This document shows positions 26,637 through 34,713 of a stretch of 34,770 nt of DNA, in pieces. The stretch is taken from NCBI GenBank assembly GCA_937923745.1, contig CALDUO010000011.1:1-34770 (forward strand), given 5' to 3'. Both the position numbers and the translations under genes were made by a program. Position 1 is the first letter of the stretch, and the number at the start of each line of letters is the position of its first letter. The notes below the pieces were generated by a model. That model saw nothing but the letters and a program-made list of their open reading frames with translations. It did not search any database and was not told the origin of the DNA. The stretch comes from an uncultured Granulosicoccaceae bacterium (GTDB lineage Bacteria > Pseudomonadota > Gammaproteobacteria > Granulosicoccales > Granulosicoccaceae).

Positions 26637-27917
26637 TTATTGGCGTTTTTCTGTCATGAGAATCTGTGTGGCGAATTGCCTGATCTGCTCGGCCAACTGA
26701 TCAAACGAAGGGTTAAAAGTAGAGAAGGCCATGGGACGACCTGCCTCGCGTTCAGTACTCCACAGCCCATACCAGACCTCATCAGACTCCTCACACAACG
26801 TAACCTCGGCAGGATCACGTGGCATCCCTCTGCCACAATTGCGGTATCGACCACGGACACCATAGTGCGGATTATCCGGCGATTGATGAATTGCCAAATG
26901 GGTCAATGCCAACACTCGCCCTTCTTCACTGTTGCCGGGTAACGACAATTCCCGCTCGTCATCGGGGTTTTCCTGGTGGACATCGGTGCTGCCAGCATTA
27001 CCCGATGGCGAATCACTGACAAAACGAACTAACCGACTGCCCGGGTGCATCGCCTGTGATCGCCACAGAGTTTCATTTTGCTCCGGCACGATGACAGCAT
27101 CATCGATACTGTGTGTCAGCATCCATGGCATTCTGACCGGCCCATGCTGATTCATGCTGCGATGCATTTGCTGCATCGCTTTCCAGGTTTCAGCAACCGC
27201 GCGCGTCGGCATTGCTTCATAACGCAAAGGGTCATCTGCAAGTCCGCGATCTACCCAGCGCATAAAAGGTGCAACCCAAGGCGTCCATTTCACTAACCGC
27301 TCGGATGACAAATAGTAAGCCGGGGAAATACCGATAACGCCGTCAATATCATCAGGGCGTCGCAGCGCAGCATCCAGCGTTAGTACGCCACCCAGCGAAA
27401 AACCGCCCACCACAACGATGTCTGACTCCCCGACGGCTTGATCAATCAGGTAATTCAGTGTTTTTTGCCAGTCACTGACACGCGTTGTCAGCAGATCACC
27501 CGATCTCGTGCCGTGCCCAGGTAATAACACAACACGACTTCGATAACAGATCTCGGCGAGCACCAGACCAATGTCACGCAGCGAAAAGGCAGTATCGGCC
27601 AGCCCATGCACCAGTATCGCTATACCTGCTGACTTACCCTGACAAGCCTCACCCAAGGGTAGCTCGACCGGTGAGGCCAAAGTGGCCTCTAACGCTTGTT
27701 GTTCTGGATTAAACGGTATTCGAAACCGGGCAACCTCATCGGTGACTGCAGCCGCATAAGCAGCATAACTATCGTGGGTCAAAAAGGATTTAGGATCTTG
27801 CCAACCGGCAGGGGACAGGTATTCTGTGGGTGCCTCTATCGCACGGTTGCCGACACAACCCGACAACCACACACTGAACATGACGACGATAGCGCAATAA
27901 ACCCTGATGCTTACCAT
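26637..27917 (-). CDS. Alpha/beta-hydrolase lipoprotein
   Basis: Predicted lipid-anchored serine hydrolase of 426 residues. From the ATG at 27917 the N-terminus gives a signal with lipobox VWLSGC; the upstream TTG at 28016 would hide this. Fold motifs: LVHGLADTAFSLRDIG with the oxyanion His-Gly near residue 105, the nucleophile elbow GGFSLGG, an acid in THSIDDAVI, and a C-terminal THLAIHQSP supplying the His. These resemble the serine aminopeptidase S33/monoacylglycerol lipase group. An extra segment rich in Asp, Glu and Ser (SGNAGSTDVHQENPDDE) lies between acid and His. Substrate unknown. Convergent to the rhombosortase gene. Confidence 0.82.
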   Translation of the reverse strand: MVSIRVYCAIVVMFSVWLSGCVGNRAIEAPTEYLSPAGWQDPKSFLTHDSYAAYAAAVTDEVARFRIPFNPEQQALEATLASPVELPLGEACQGKSAGIAILVHGLADTAFSLRDIGLVLAEICYRSRVVLLPGHGTRSGDLLTTRVSDWQKTLNYLIDQAVGESDIVVVGGFSLGGVLTLDAALRRPDDIDGVIGISPAYYLSSERLVKWTPWVAPFMRWVDRGLADDPLRYEAMPTRAVAETWKAMQQMHRSMNQHGPVRMPWMLTHSIDDAVIVPEQNETLWRSQAMHPGSRLVRFVSDSPSGNAGSTDVHQENPDDERELSLPGNSEEGRVLALTHLAIHQSPDNPHYGVRGRYRNCGRGMPRDPAEVTLCEESDEVWYGLWSTEREAGRPMAFSTFNPSFDQLAEQIRQFATQILMTEKRQ

Positions 27918-28027
27918 GGCAGGACGGACGAAGATTGATTGTTGTAAGGAGGCGAAGGAGTCATGCCCGAAACTGTATTGATTCAATTGTTGTAAAGCAA
28001 CGGCTGATTTACCCAATTCGGTTTGGG

Positions 28028-28417
28028 TTAAATCCAGTAATCAGCGACGCATCGGTCGTCGCCGGGTAATTCGGTGAATGTGTCCAGACCATCAAAGTGT
28101 CGCACCGGTATCGATGCAATTGCAGCAGGCTCTGCAAGCCTTAGATTAACCGCTGCACGATGCAACCCGTTGTCACCCGGCGATAGCGCACGCCAAAAGG
28201 CGAGGCAGCCACAGCTACCACAAAAATGCAGCCCCAGGTAGTTGGCAGGCTGATACACACTGGTGGGCCCACTCAATTTAATGCTTTTATCCACACTACC
28301 ATATGACCACAGAACACCGTAACGACGACACACCGTACAGTTACAGGCGGTGGCAGACGCCGGCACAACGTTAAACTCCCATGCGACCAATCCGCAATGA
28401 CAAGACCCTGTGATCAT
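28028..28417 (-). CDS. GFA-family zinc-binding protein
   Basis: Small protein of 129 residues in the glutathione-dependent formaldehyde-activating enzyme (GFA)/CENP-V family. Zinc-ligand cysteines are in the usual three groups: CHCG near residue 6, CNCTVC near residue 25, and CGSCGC near residue 66. Most members are not proven formaldehyde enzymes. The ATG at 28417 has GGGAG upstream. It lies 110 bp upstream of the hydrolase gene on the same strand; any pathway link is unknown. Confidence 0.9.
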   Translation of the reverse strand: MITGSCHCGLVAWEFNVVPASATACNCTVCRRYGVLWSYGSVDKSIKLSGPTSVYQPANYLGLHFCGSCGCLAFWRALSPGDNGLHRAAVNLRLAEPAAIASIPVRHFDGLDTFTELPGDDRCVADYWI

Positions 28418-28490
28418 CAGTAATTTGCTCCCGACGTTATTTGTGTCGACCCACCGTAAAGTTTAGGCAAGAGTGACTGCCAGCCACCTC

Positions 28491-28657
28491 AACAGTCGAA
28501 CCTGTGTGCCATCGCAACGACGGGGTTTGATCGAGCAGCGCGTTCACATCGGCCAAAGAGCACAGCCGAGCCCGGTGTTATACCAATACACAGGATTGTT
28601 ATATCGATACACGGGATTGTTGTATCGATACACAAGATTAACGTTGAGACGGCTTCT
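28491..28657. repeat. Dispersed intergenic element, copy B
   Basis: The left part (28491-28567) aligns with copy A at 3267-3350. The right end, CGTTGAGACGGCTTCT (28642-28657), is identical to the end of copy C at 12584-12599. Between them sits a 21-bp triplet array. The right end touches the stop codon of the neighbouring minus-strand hydrolase gene. Confidence 0.6.
28577..28639. repeat. Three 21-bp tandem units inside dispersed element B
   Basis: Units at 28577-28597, 28598-28618 and 28619-28639 share the pattern GTTATATCGATACAC followed by a G-or-A-rich GGGATT end. Units differ at three to five positions. They are absent from copies A and C, so they look like a local insertion or expansion. 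Confidence 0.85.
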
Positions 28658-29972
28658 ACTCAAGTGCACTGATGTGATGCCATATCAGCTCAGCCATTTC
28701 GTCGTCCAGAATATCATTATGAGCACTCAGTTTTTGGTTTTCATTGTCTTCGACGATACTGGAGGCATCAATCAACACCACACCTTTATCGTAAGACGGC
28801 ACCTCCTCCAAAGACTGATCACTCCACGTTTGTATATCGTAGGGTGCCCCGGCAGTTGTGTTGACCGCGTGTTTTCTGGCATACGCCAAACCCTTTCTGC
28901 CACCCAGGTGTTTGGCACCCGTAATATAGTTTGCTACCGGATTCGCATCATCGTTAACTGATGTTGTAAACACCAGCCGTGTTTTCTTTTTTCGAAATTC
29001 TGCATAAGGCGAACCCTCCAAGCCCTTACCCGCAACAAACCGTGTTGCACTAAATGCTGGCTGCAACCCAATCAGTAAGTCAACCGCATCAGACTCTTTA
29101 TTTTCCGGCAAATGATCTGTTGCAAATACAGCTCTACTCAATATTCTGGCCCCAAGGCTATGGCCAATTAACACAAGCTTTGGAGCGTCTGCTTTGGTTT
29201 TATCGATCAGTCCTGGCAATTGATCATTGATGATCCAGTTCATCCATGTCACACCCAGCTCGTCAGCATCAAGGGTTTTGTTCGGATAACTGATCATATG
29301 GAACAGCTTTTTTGACAGCGTAAAATCATTGATCGAACGCCAGACAGAGGGCCAGGTGATCGCCACGACAAATGGGTTAAATTTGTCACCCGTTTTTTGG
29401 GCACGGATACGCAACTCCCGGATCATGGTGTTATAACGCCACAGCGACACCGCTTGGTCATTATTCCAACCCATATTCATCACAATAATATGGGTGTATT
29501 TACCACCACCGACATTATGCGTTTTAAGCTGCTGGAAGGTTGCCTTTAGCTGCTCAAAGGACTCGGTATAATCATAATGACCGCCAAGATCAGTGTCGTA
29601 GGCGTTGTACACAAATGTCTGTCGCTGATCAAACTGACAGACGATCTGCGTTGGCATCATTATTTTTGAATTAAAGTAGGCATATCGGCGAAACAGCTTG
29701 TTGCGCTTTTTGTTCAGACCGTCTTCATTCGTAAGTGGTTCGGCAAGGTTGGCATAGAGCGGTTGGTTTTGGTATTCACCCAAGATCGCTGCGTTTTTTC
29801 TTCTTATTGAACGCTTTTCAAAACCAATGATTATTCCGTCTGATTCCAGCGTAAAATGTTTTGACCGCCCAATTTCCTGATACGGCCTGTCTGTTTGCTC
29901 ACCAGTTGCACAACTCACTATCAATAAAGTGGCGCCGAGCAGAACGGACAAAATAAGTAATTTAAACATCAT
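28656..29972 (-). CDS. DUF900-like alpha/beta-hydrolase lipoprotein
   Basis: Predicted lipoprotein of 438 residues. The N-terminal hydrophobic stretch ends in lipobox LLIVSC. A beta/alpha core includes YTHIIVMNMGWNND (in the DUF900 manner), VVAITWPSVW, and a nucleophile elbow LIGHSLGARILSRAVF near residue 275, with IGLQPAFSATRF after it. Near the C-terminus, DKGVVLIDASSI and LSAHNDIL may supply the acid and His. Such proteins are putative lipases/esterases; the substrate is unknown. I choose the ATG at 29972, with GAGG nine bases upstream; a TTG at 29978 is the alternative. AT-richer and less conserved in feel than its neighbours. Confidence 0.78.
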   Translation of the reverse strand: MMFKLLILSVLLGATLLIVSCATGEQTDRPYQEIGRSKHFTLESDGIIIGFEKRSIRRKNAAILGEYQNQPLYANLAEPLTNEDGLNKKRNKLFRRYAYFNSKIMMPTQIVCQFDQRQTFVYNAYDTDLGGHYDYTESFEQLKATFQQLKTHNVGGGKYTHIIVMNMGWNNDQAVSLWRYNTMIRELRIRAQKTGDKFNPFVVAITWPSVWRSINDFTLSKKLFHMISYPNKTLDADELGVTWMNWIINDQLPGLIDKTKADAPKLVLIGHSLGARILSRAVFATDHLPENKESDAVDLLIGLQPAFSATRFVAGKGLEGSPYAEFRKKKTRLVFTTSVNDDANPVANYITGAKHLGGRKGLAYARKHAVNTTAGAPYDIQTWSDQSLEEVPSYDKGVVLIDASSIVEDNENQKLSAHNDILDDEMAELIWHHISALE

Positions 29973-30052
29973 GGGCAACTACCTCTCCTTATCAAACAAC
30001 TGACAGTGTGTGACAAAGGTGAGTGGTCAGTTTAGCCAGAGCTAAAACCTCA

Positions 30053-30082
30053 AGCCTGCTTTATTCGTGATTACAGCAGGCT
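30053..30082 (-). terminator. Probable terminator after cobO
   Basis: A perfect 8-bp stem, AGCCTGCT and AGCAGGCT, with a 14-base loop starts at the cobO stop codon. On the minus strand it is followed, after a few bases, by a short TTTT at 30048-30045. A second small hairpin (TTTAGC/GCTAAA, 30031-30046) lies next to it. The U-tract is weak, so efficiency is uncertain. Confidence 0.45.
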
Positions 30083-30689
30083 AAAAATCGAGCCCCTGTT
30101 TTGCCTTTATACCAGACTGAAACGGATGCTTGATTTCTACCATGTCACTGACAAGATCAGCATACTCGCAAAGCTCGGGCTTTGCATCCCTACCGGTCAG
30201 GATGACGCTGGTTCTTGTATTGCGCTGCTCTAATGCAGCAATAACCTCACTGACATCCAAATAGTCGTAGCGTAACGCAATATTGATTTCGTCCAACACC
30301 ACAAGATCATACTGACCACTATGCAGCATCTCTGCCGCTCGCTTGAGTGCCGCTTGCGCTGCCAACGTATCGTTTTTGAGGTCTTGCGTGTTCCATGTGA
30401 ATCCGTCGCCCATCGTATACCAGTCAACAGACTCCGGAAATTTCGTGAAGAAGTTTTTCTCTCCCGTCTCCCATTTACCCTTGATGTATTGCACCACACC
30501 CACTTGATGCCCCCACCCCAAGGCTCGGGCAATGACGCCGAACGCAGAACTTGATTTACCCTTGCCATTACCGGTGTGCACAAATACCAAGCCACGCTCA
30601 GCATCGGATGCCTGCCGTGTTTTTTCACGCTGTTGCTTTTGCAGTACACGCATTTTTTCAGCGTGCGCCTGTTGCTCTTTATCGCTCAT
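30081..30689 (-). CDS. cobO: Cob(I)yrinic acid a,c-diamide adenosyltransferase
   Basis: ATP:corrinoid adenosyltransferase of the CobA/CobO/BtuR type, 202 residues. It attaches the 5'-deoxyadenosyl group to cobalt in corrinoids. P-loop variant GNGKGKSSSAFG at residues 40-50, ALGWGHQVGVVQYIKG after it, then VVLDEINIALRY and the C-terminal ILTGRDAKPELCEYADLVSDM, all typical of the family. The ATG at 30689 is used; an 11-bp repeat array lies just upstream. It is the last gene of the B12 cluster, 144 bp after btuF. Salvaged corrinoids brought in by BtuFCD would be adenosylated here. Confidence 0.95.
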   Translation of the reverse strand: MSDKEQQAHAEKMRVLQKQQREKTRQASDAERGLVFVHTGNGKGKSSSAFGVIARALGWGHQVGVVQYIKGKWETGEKNFFTKFPESVDWYTMGDGFTWNTQDLKNDTLAAQAALKRAAEMLHSGQYDLVVLDEINIALRYDYLDVSEVIAALEQRNTRTSVILTGRDAKPELCEYADLVSDMVEIKHPFQSGIKAKQGLDF

Positions 30690-30710
30690 AGACTTTTATT
30701 GTTGGTCACT

Positions 30711-30798
30711 GGTTGAACATGAATTGAACATGAATTGAACATGAATTGAACATGAATTGAGCATGGGTTGAACAAGGATTGATCATGAATTGATCACT
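30711..30798. repeat. 11-bp tandem array (eight units) between btuF and cobO
   Basis: Eight abutting units modelled on AATTGAACATG; three internal units are identical, the outer ones vary (GGTTGAACAAG, GATTGATCATG, AATTGATCACT). The period is close to one DNA helical turn. The array occupies most of the btuF-cobO spacer, ending 22 bp from the cobO start. Confidence 0.92.
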
Positions 30799-30833
30799 GG
30801 CTCGCTACAAAGTGGCGTCAGTGGCGGAGATGA

Positions 30834-31811
30834 CTACTGAGTGTCGAGACTTAGCCTCTCAATCAGATCTACAGTCCATGGGCCACCACAAATGGTTTGA
30901 GCACTCGGTACACGTATCACATCGAATGCAAGTTTGGCATGCTTGAGCACCGGGTGTTCATTCAGGCGCTGCGCTCGGGAGAAGGTGCCGGGGCTGTAGG
31001 GTGATTCCAGGAGCATATCGGGCTTGAGTCTGATCAGGGTTTCTAACGACAACACCCCATAGCTATCGATATTCTGTTCTGCCGCCACATTCACCCACCC
31101 GGCACGTTCGAGTATATCGCCTCTTAAACTGTTGCGCCCTACCGTATAACCATTCGGATCATAAATAGCCGCCCTGCGAAAATCTGAGGCTGGCTTTTCG
31201 ATAGCATCGAGCCGTACCCGAAGCGCTTTTACCATTGCTTCACCACGTGCGGTCTGTTCGATCCATTCGGACACACTCACTATATTATTGAGCACCTGCT
31301 CAACCGAATTGGCAATACCCAGTTGCGCAACCGGAATACCACTGGCTTTTAGTTGCTGCAGCGTGTACCGATTGGTGTATTCACCGGCAATAATCAGGTC
31401 GGGTGCCAAGGCCAACACCTCTTCGGCATATCCTTTGTTCGTCGGATAAGCACGCGCCTTATCCGCATAATAAGAGCCAGCGGTATCGTGCGACAAATTG
31501 GTCAGTGATAAAATTTGGCCCGGATCAGCCAATGCCAGCAAAAACTGATCAGCGCATAAATTAATGGAAGCCACCTTGGGATAGCGCTTGCGAGATTCTG
31601 TATCAACCTCTATTGGTTTGGGCTTGTCTGTCACAGCGTCGCTAGCTGCATGGGCTATCGCACTGAAGCCCCAGAACGTGCAGCAGAGCAGGCACCAGAA
31701 CAGGCACCAGACTAACGCAAGACTACAGAAGCGACTTAACACGGCAGTAACCACCAAGCATGATTGAACATCGCGCTCATGCCTCATACCGGTATTAACA
31801 GAGGCATTCAC
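30834..31811 (-). CDS. btuF: Cobalamin ABC transporter periplasmic binding protein (BtuF-like)
   Basis: Periplasmic helical-backbone metal/vitamin receptor of the BtuF/FepB group, 325 residues from the GTG at 31811. The N-terminus has a basic start and a long hydrophobic signal ending in IAHAA. Mature motifs: VASINLCADQFLLALADP, VLALAPDLIIAGEYTN, YTVGRNSLRGDILERAGWVNVA and TLIRLKPDMLLES. The start lies two bases after the btuD stop. The signal region carries a direct 12-bp duplication giving repeated W-C-L residues. Adjacent btuC, btuD and riboswitch support cobalamin rather than siderophore as ligand. Confidence 0.9.
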   Translation of the reverse strand: MNASVNTGMRHERDVQSCLVVTAVLSRFCSLALVWCLFWCLLCCTFWGFSAIAHAASDAVTDKPKPIEVDTESRKRYPKVASINLCADQFLLALADPGQILSLTNLSHDTAGSYYADKARAYPTNKGYAEEVLALAPDLIIAGEYTNRYTLQQLKASGIPVAQLGIANSVEQVLNNIVSVSEWIEQTARGEAMVKALRVRLDAIEKPASDFRRAAIYDPNGYTVGRNSLRGDILERAGWVNVAAEQNIDSYGVLSLETLIRLKPDMLLESPYSPGTFSRAQRLNEHPVLKHAKLAFDVIRVPSAQTICGGPWTVDLIERLSLDTQ

Positions 31812-31813
31812 TA

Positions 31814-32632
31814 TCAGCCACTCACGTCAAGGTTAATACGCCTGACCGGCACTATCCACGGCACATCACCGCCACCGCTGACCACATCTACGCCATACAC
31901 GTCCCGGAGGTGTTGCTCGGTGAGTACCTCGCGAGCTGCTCCCTCGGCGATGAGCTTTCCTTCGTGGATCAAATACAGGTAGTCACAATAGCGAGCCGCC
32001 AGCGACAGATCATGCAGCACCACTACCGCGGCTTTAGTGCCGGTTGCGTAGTCTCGTAAAACATCCATGGTTTGTAATTGATGACCAATGTCCAGCGCCG
32101 CTATGGGTTCATCAGCCAAAATAATCTGTGGATCAGCCGCAAGAATTCTGGCAAGCATCACTCGGGTGAGTTCTCCGCCCGATAACGTCATGACGCTCTG
32201 ATGACGCAAATGCTCACAATCTGTGGACGCCAATGCACGGCTCACCTCAAGATCATCAGACTCACCCGGCGTTTGCCATGCAGACAAATACGGTATACGA
32301 CCCAGCATCACGATATACTCAACCGTGACTGGCCAGTGTGCCGTTGACAGCTGCTCCAACCAGCCCAACGTTTGAGCGCGTTCACGGTTGGAGACTTTAC
32401 TGATAGGCTCATGTCCGAGTAACACCTGACCGCTATCGGGCTTTGACAAGCCTGCCATCACACTGAGCAATGTCGACTTACCTGCACCGTTAGGACCAAT
32501 AAGACCGACCAGCTTACCGGGCGGCACACTAATGCTTAATGTATCAACCAGTGTTTTGCCTCCCTTCACCACACTCACTTTGTGAGCGCTGAGCAGGTCG
32601 TTGCTGACCGATGTTGGGTTATCGGTAACCAT
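31814..32632 (-). CDS. btuD: Cobalamin ABC transporter ATP-binding protein (BtuD-like)
   Basis: ATPase subunit of the BtuCDF importer, 272 residues. Walker A GPNGAGKST at residues 46-54, Q-loop region with LGWLEQ, signature LSGGE, Walker B IILADEP, and the switch His in VVLHDLSLA are all intact. It belongs to the FecE/BtuD group. The ATG at 32632 lies within the end of btuC (14-bp overlap), indicating translational coupling. Confidence 0.94.
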   Translation of the reverse strand: MVTDNPTSVSNDLLSAHKVSVVKGGKTLVDTLSISVPPGKLVGLIGPNGAGKSTLLSVMAGLSKPDSGQVLLGHEPISKVSNRERAQTLGWLEQLSTAHWPVTVEYIVMLGRIPYLSAWQTPGESDDLEVSRALASTDCEHLRHQSVMTLSGGELTRVMLARILAADPQIILADEPIAALDIGHQLQTMDVLRDYATGTKAAVVVLHDLSLAARYCDYLYLIHEGKLIAEGAAREVLTEQHLRDVYGVDVVSGGGDVPWIVPVRRINLDVSG

Positions 32633-33650
32633 GACGCCTGCTTCTTAAAATAAGGTGCAAAAAGAAGGGAGCCCCCACCAACGAGGTGAGCACCCCAACC
32701 TTCAATAGGTTTTGTGTTGGAATCAGACGCACACCGATGTCGGCTGCCAATAACATCGCACTGCCACCCAACGCTGAAGGCACTAACAATTTGCCGGGCG
32801 CGTGACCAACCCATGGTCTGATTAGATGCGGCACGACAAGGCCTATAAATCCAATCATACCGGTGGTTGCCACAGCGGCTCCAACGGCCAATGACACAGC
32901 GATAAATATTCGCCAGCGCAAGAACCCCGGACTAACGCCTAAACTACTGGCTGTTCGTTCTCCCAGCGTCAGTGCATCGAGTTGTCGGCCACAACCCACC
33001 AACAAAAACCAACCCACCAGCGTACACGGCAGCATGACCCATAAGTCAAGCATACTGCGATCACTGAGATCACCCAATGTCCACAACACCAACTCCCGCA
33101 TCGCAAACGGACTGGGCGCAAAATTCAGCAACAACGACATAGACGCCGTTGCCATAGCATTAACGGCAACCCCTGCCAGTATTAACGTGGTGACGTTGGC
33201 TTCACGCCCCGCGAGCAAAAACACCAACGCGGTTGCTATCAACGATCCGAGCATGCCAGCCAATGGCACGGCCTGCGCAAACCCGGCTCCCAACCCAAAA
33301 TACAAAACGATCACTGCGCCAAGCGCTGCACCACTGGAACTACCGATAAGACCAGGACTTGCCAATGGGTTTCGTAACAGACCCTGCATTGCGGCACCAC
33401 ATACCCCGAGTGAGGCACCAACCGCCATCGCGATCAGCACCCGTGGCAACCGCAGCTCAGACAATATAATGGCGTCGATAGACGGCGCATCACTGAGCAA
33501 CGACTTCAATGCAGTCAATACATCAATAGACTCTGCACCAAGATCAAGGCTCACCACAGCCAGCACCACAATGGTGATGCTGAGCACCGTGGACAGTTTA
33601 GAGGGTGTGTTAACGGTAGTCTCCTGTGGAGACAGGTGCGTAGAGCGCAC
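32619..33650 (-). CDS. btuC: Cobalamin ABC transporter permease (BtuC-like, FecCD family)
   Basis: Inner-membrane permease of about 343 residues with roughly ten hydrophobic helices. FecCD/BtuC signatures: LRLPRVLIAMAVGASLGVCG near residue 70, GLLRNPLASPGLIGSSSGAALGA after it, and the ATPase-contact loop with GMIGFIGLVVPHLIR in the last third. First gene of the transporter operon, downstream of a cobalamin riboswitch. Its start is uncertain: GTG at 33650 has no clear ribosome binding site, while an AGGAG at 33625-33621 lies inside the frame with no ATG, GTG or TTG at normal spacing. Confidence 0.92.
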   Translation of the reverse strand: MRSTHLSPQETTVNTPSKLSTVLSITIVVLAVVSLDLGAESIDVLTALKSLLSDAPSIDAIILSELRLPRVLIAMAVGASLGVCGAAMQGLLRNPLASPGLIGSSSGAALGAVIVLYFGLGAGFAQAVPLAGMLGSLIATALVFLLAGREANVTTLILAGVAVNAMATASMSLLLNFAPSPFAMRELVLWTLGDLSDRSMLDLWVMLPCTLVGWFLLVGCGRQLDALTLGERTASSLGVSPGFLRWRIFIAVSLAVGAAVATTGMIGFIGLVVPHLIRPWVGHAPGKLLVPSALGGSAMLLAADIGVRLIPTQNLLKVGVLTSLVGAPFFLHLILRSRRHGYR

Positions 33651-33925
33651 ACTTTAGAATAGGCGCACAGGAATGTCGGGTTACATCGTTATTGATCAGA
33701 TAGCAGCTCAGCACGTCACGCACCTGTTGCCTGCACGCAATAACCCTCGGCACCGCAAACACCAGTGCACCATGCAACAGATTATCAGTGTGATATGACC
33801 GCAAGATCCGACACCCGTGTAGGCCGACAGGGTACACGCAGCGCGGTTGCAGTATTCAGGATACTTTCTGAATCAGATAAGCAGGCACGTGTCGCCAAAA
33901 CACCCCGTCTGGCAAGTTGTATAAC

Positions 33926-34132
33926 TGGGAACGAGGCAGGTCTCCTGGCTCTCGACAGAGGCACTGGTGAGTGACCAGAGCGATGTAATCTGACCCTTCC
34001 CGGCACAATACCAGTGGGCTAAAGCACAGACAGATTACAGTGTCGATTACAGTTGCGGGGGCAGCCAAAGCATTTCACTTCGTTCCCTTTTGATCCGTGT
34101 TGGAACCGCGTTCGCGGGCATGGTAACCCAAT
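33926..34132 (-). promoter_or_regulatory. Cobalamin riboswitch
   Basis: Read on the minus strand, the segment has the conserved parts of the cobalamin (B12-box) riboswitch in order: AAAAGGGAACG, then GGCTGCCCCCGCAACTGTAA (about 34064-34045), a CCACTGG arm, GCCGGGAAGG, and the B12 box GAGCCAGGAGACCTGCC near 33952-33936. It lies downstream of cobU and upstream of btuC, so it should turn off btuCDF (and perhaps cobO) when cobalamin is abundant. The approximately 275 bp after it, up to btuC, have no clear intrinsic terminator, so control could be translational or Rho-linked. Boundaries are approximate. Confidence 0.93.
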
Positions 34133-34166
34133 ACGGCAGAGGCACACAACAGAGAATGCAGCCACC

Positions 34167-34694
34167 CTACTTTACCGACAAGGGTAGGCCTGCGACCATT
34201 AACGTAACCCGGTCAACCTGCGTTGCCAGTGTTTGATGCAAACGACCGATTTGATCACAGTATTGGCGTGATAACGCATCCATGGGCATGACACCCATAT
34301 TGGTTTCGTTTGAGACCAGTATCAGATCATTAGTGAAGTCAGCCACTGTCACACCGAAGTTTTTAATGACATCGTCGACCTCGGTTTTTGATAATTCACT
34401 GCATAACAGCTGGGTGATCCATAACGTTAGGCAATCGATGATTACACACTGGCGCTGAGTGTTGTCCTGTGAAGGTAACGTTAACTGTAACGCATGCGAT
34501 AGATCCAGCGGCTCTTCAATGACACGCCACCCGGCAGGCCGGGTTTGCCGATGCCGTTGAATACGGGCCTTCATCTCGGCATCGCCCGGCAATGCCGTTG
34601 CAATGACGGTAACTGCATGACCCGACTCAACAGCCAACTCTTCTGCATGTCGGCTTTTGCCAGACTTAACGCCACCAAGTAACAGGGTTTTCAT
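34167..34694 (-). CDS. cobU: Bifunctional adenosylcobinamide kinase / adenosylcobinamide-phosphate guanylyltransferase
   Basis: Phosphorylates adenosylcobinamide and then transfers GMP, making AdoCbi-GDP for the nucleotide-loop assembly of cobalamin. The protein has 175 residues. P-loop GGVKSGKS at residues 7-14; HRQTRP with His48, the likely guanylylated residue; VIEEP; IIDCLTLWI; and VSNETNMGVMP, a variant of the family's SNEVGxGIVP. The ATG at 34694 is 19 bases from the upstream cobS stop. It is one of the steps linking imported cobinamide to cobalamin. Confidence 0.94.
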   Translation of the reverse strand: MKTLLLGGVKSGKSRHAEELAVESGHAVTVIATALPGDAEMKARIQRHRQTRPAGWRVIEEPLDLSHALQLTLPSQDNTQRQCVIIDCLTLWITQLLCSELSKTEVDDVIKNFGVTVADFTNDLILVSNETNMGVMPMDALSRQYCDQIGRLHQTLATQVDRVTLMVAGLPLSVK

Positions 34695-34713
34695 CGTTGC
34701 ATTCTTGCCTGCA

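Noticed and set aside
27963-27995. Plus-strand mini-frame of 10 codons after a strong AAGGAGG-like site
   Set aside because: The purine-rich motif is good, but the frame stops after ten codons, lies antisense to the hydrolase upstream region and shows no leader-peptide logic for a plus-strand gene.
28473-28961. Plus-strand 162-codon frame containing repeated Y-T-G-L-L-Y-R
   Set aside because: It arises from the 21-bp repeat being stop-free, then runs antisense through the end of the DUF900-like gene; no start signal.
32863-33657. Plus-strand 264-codon frame antisense to btuC
   Set aside because: Low-complexity Ala/Thr/Pro/Asn composition typical of antisense shadows of membrane proteins; btuC on the other strand is clearly real.
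33610-33837. Minus-strand 75-codon frame in the riboswitch leader overlapping the btuC start
   Set aside because: No ribosome binding site or known motif was found; it could be a leader peptide, but nothing supports translation.
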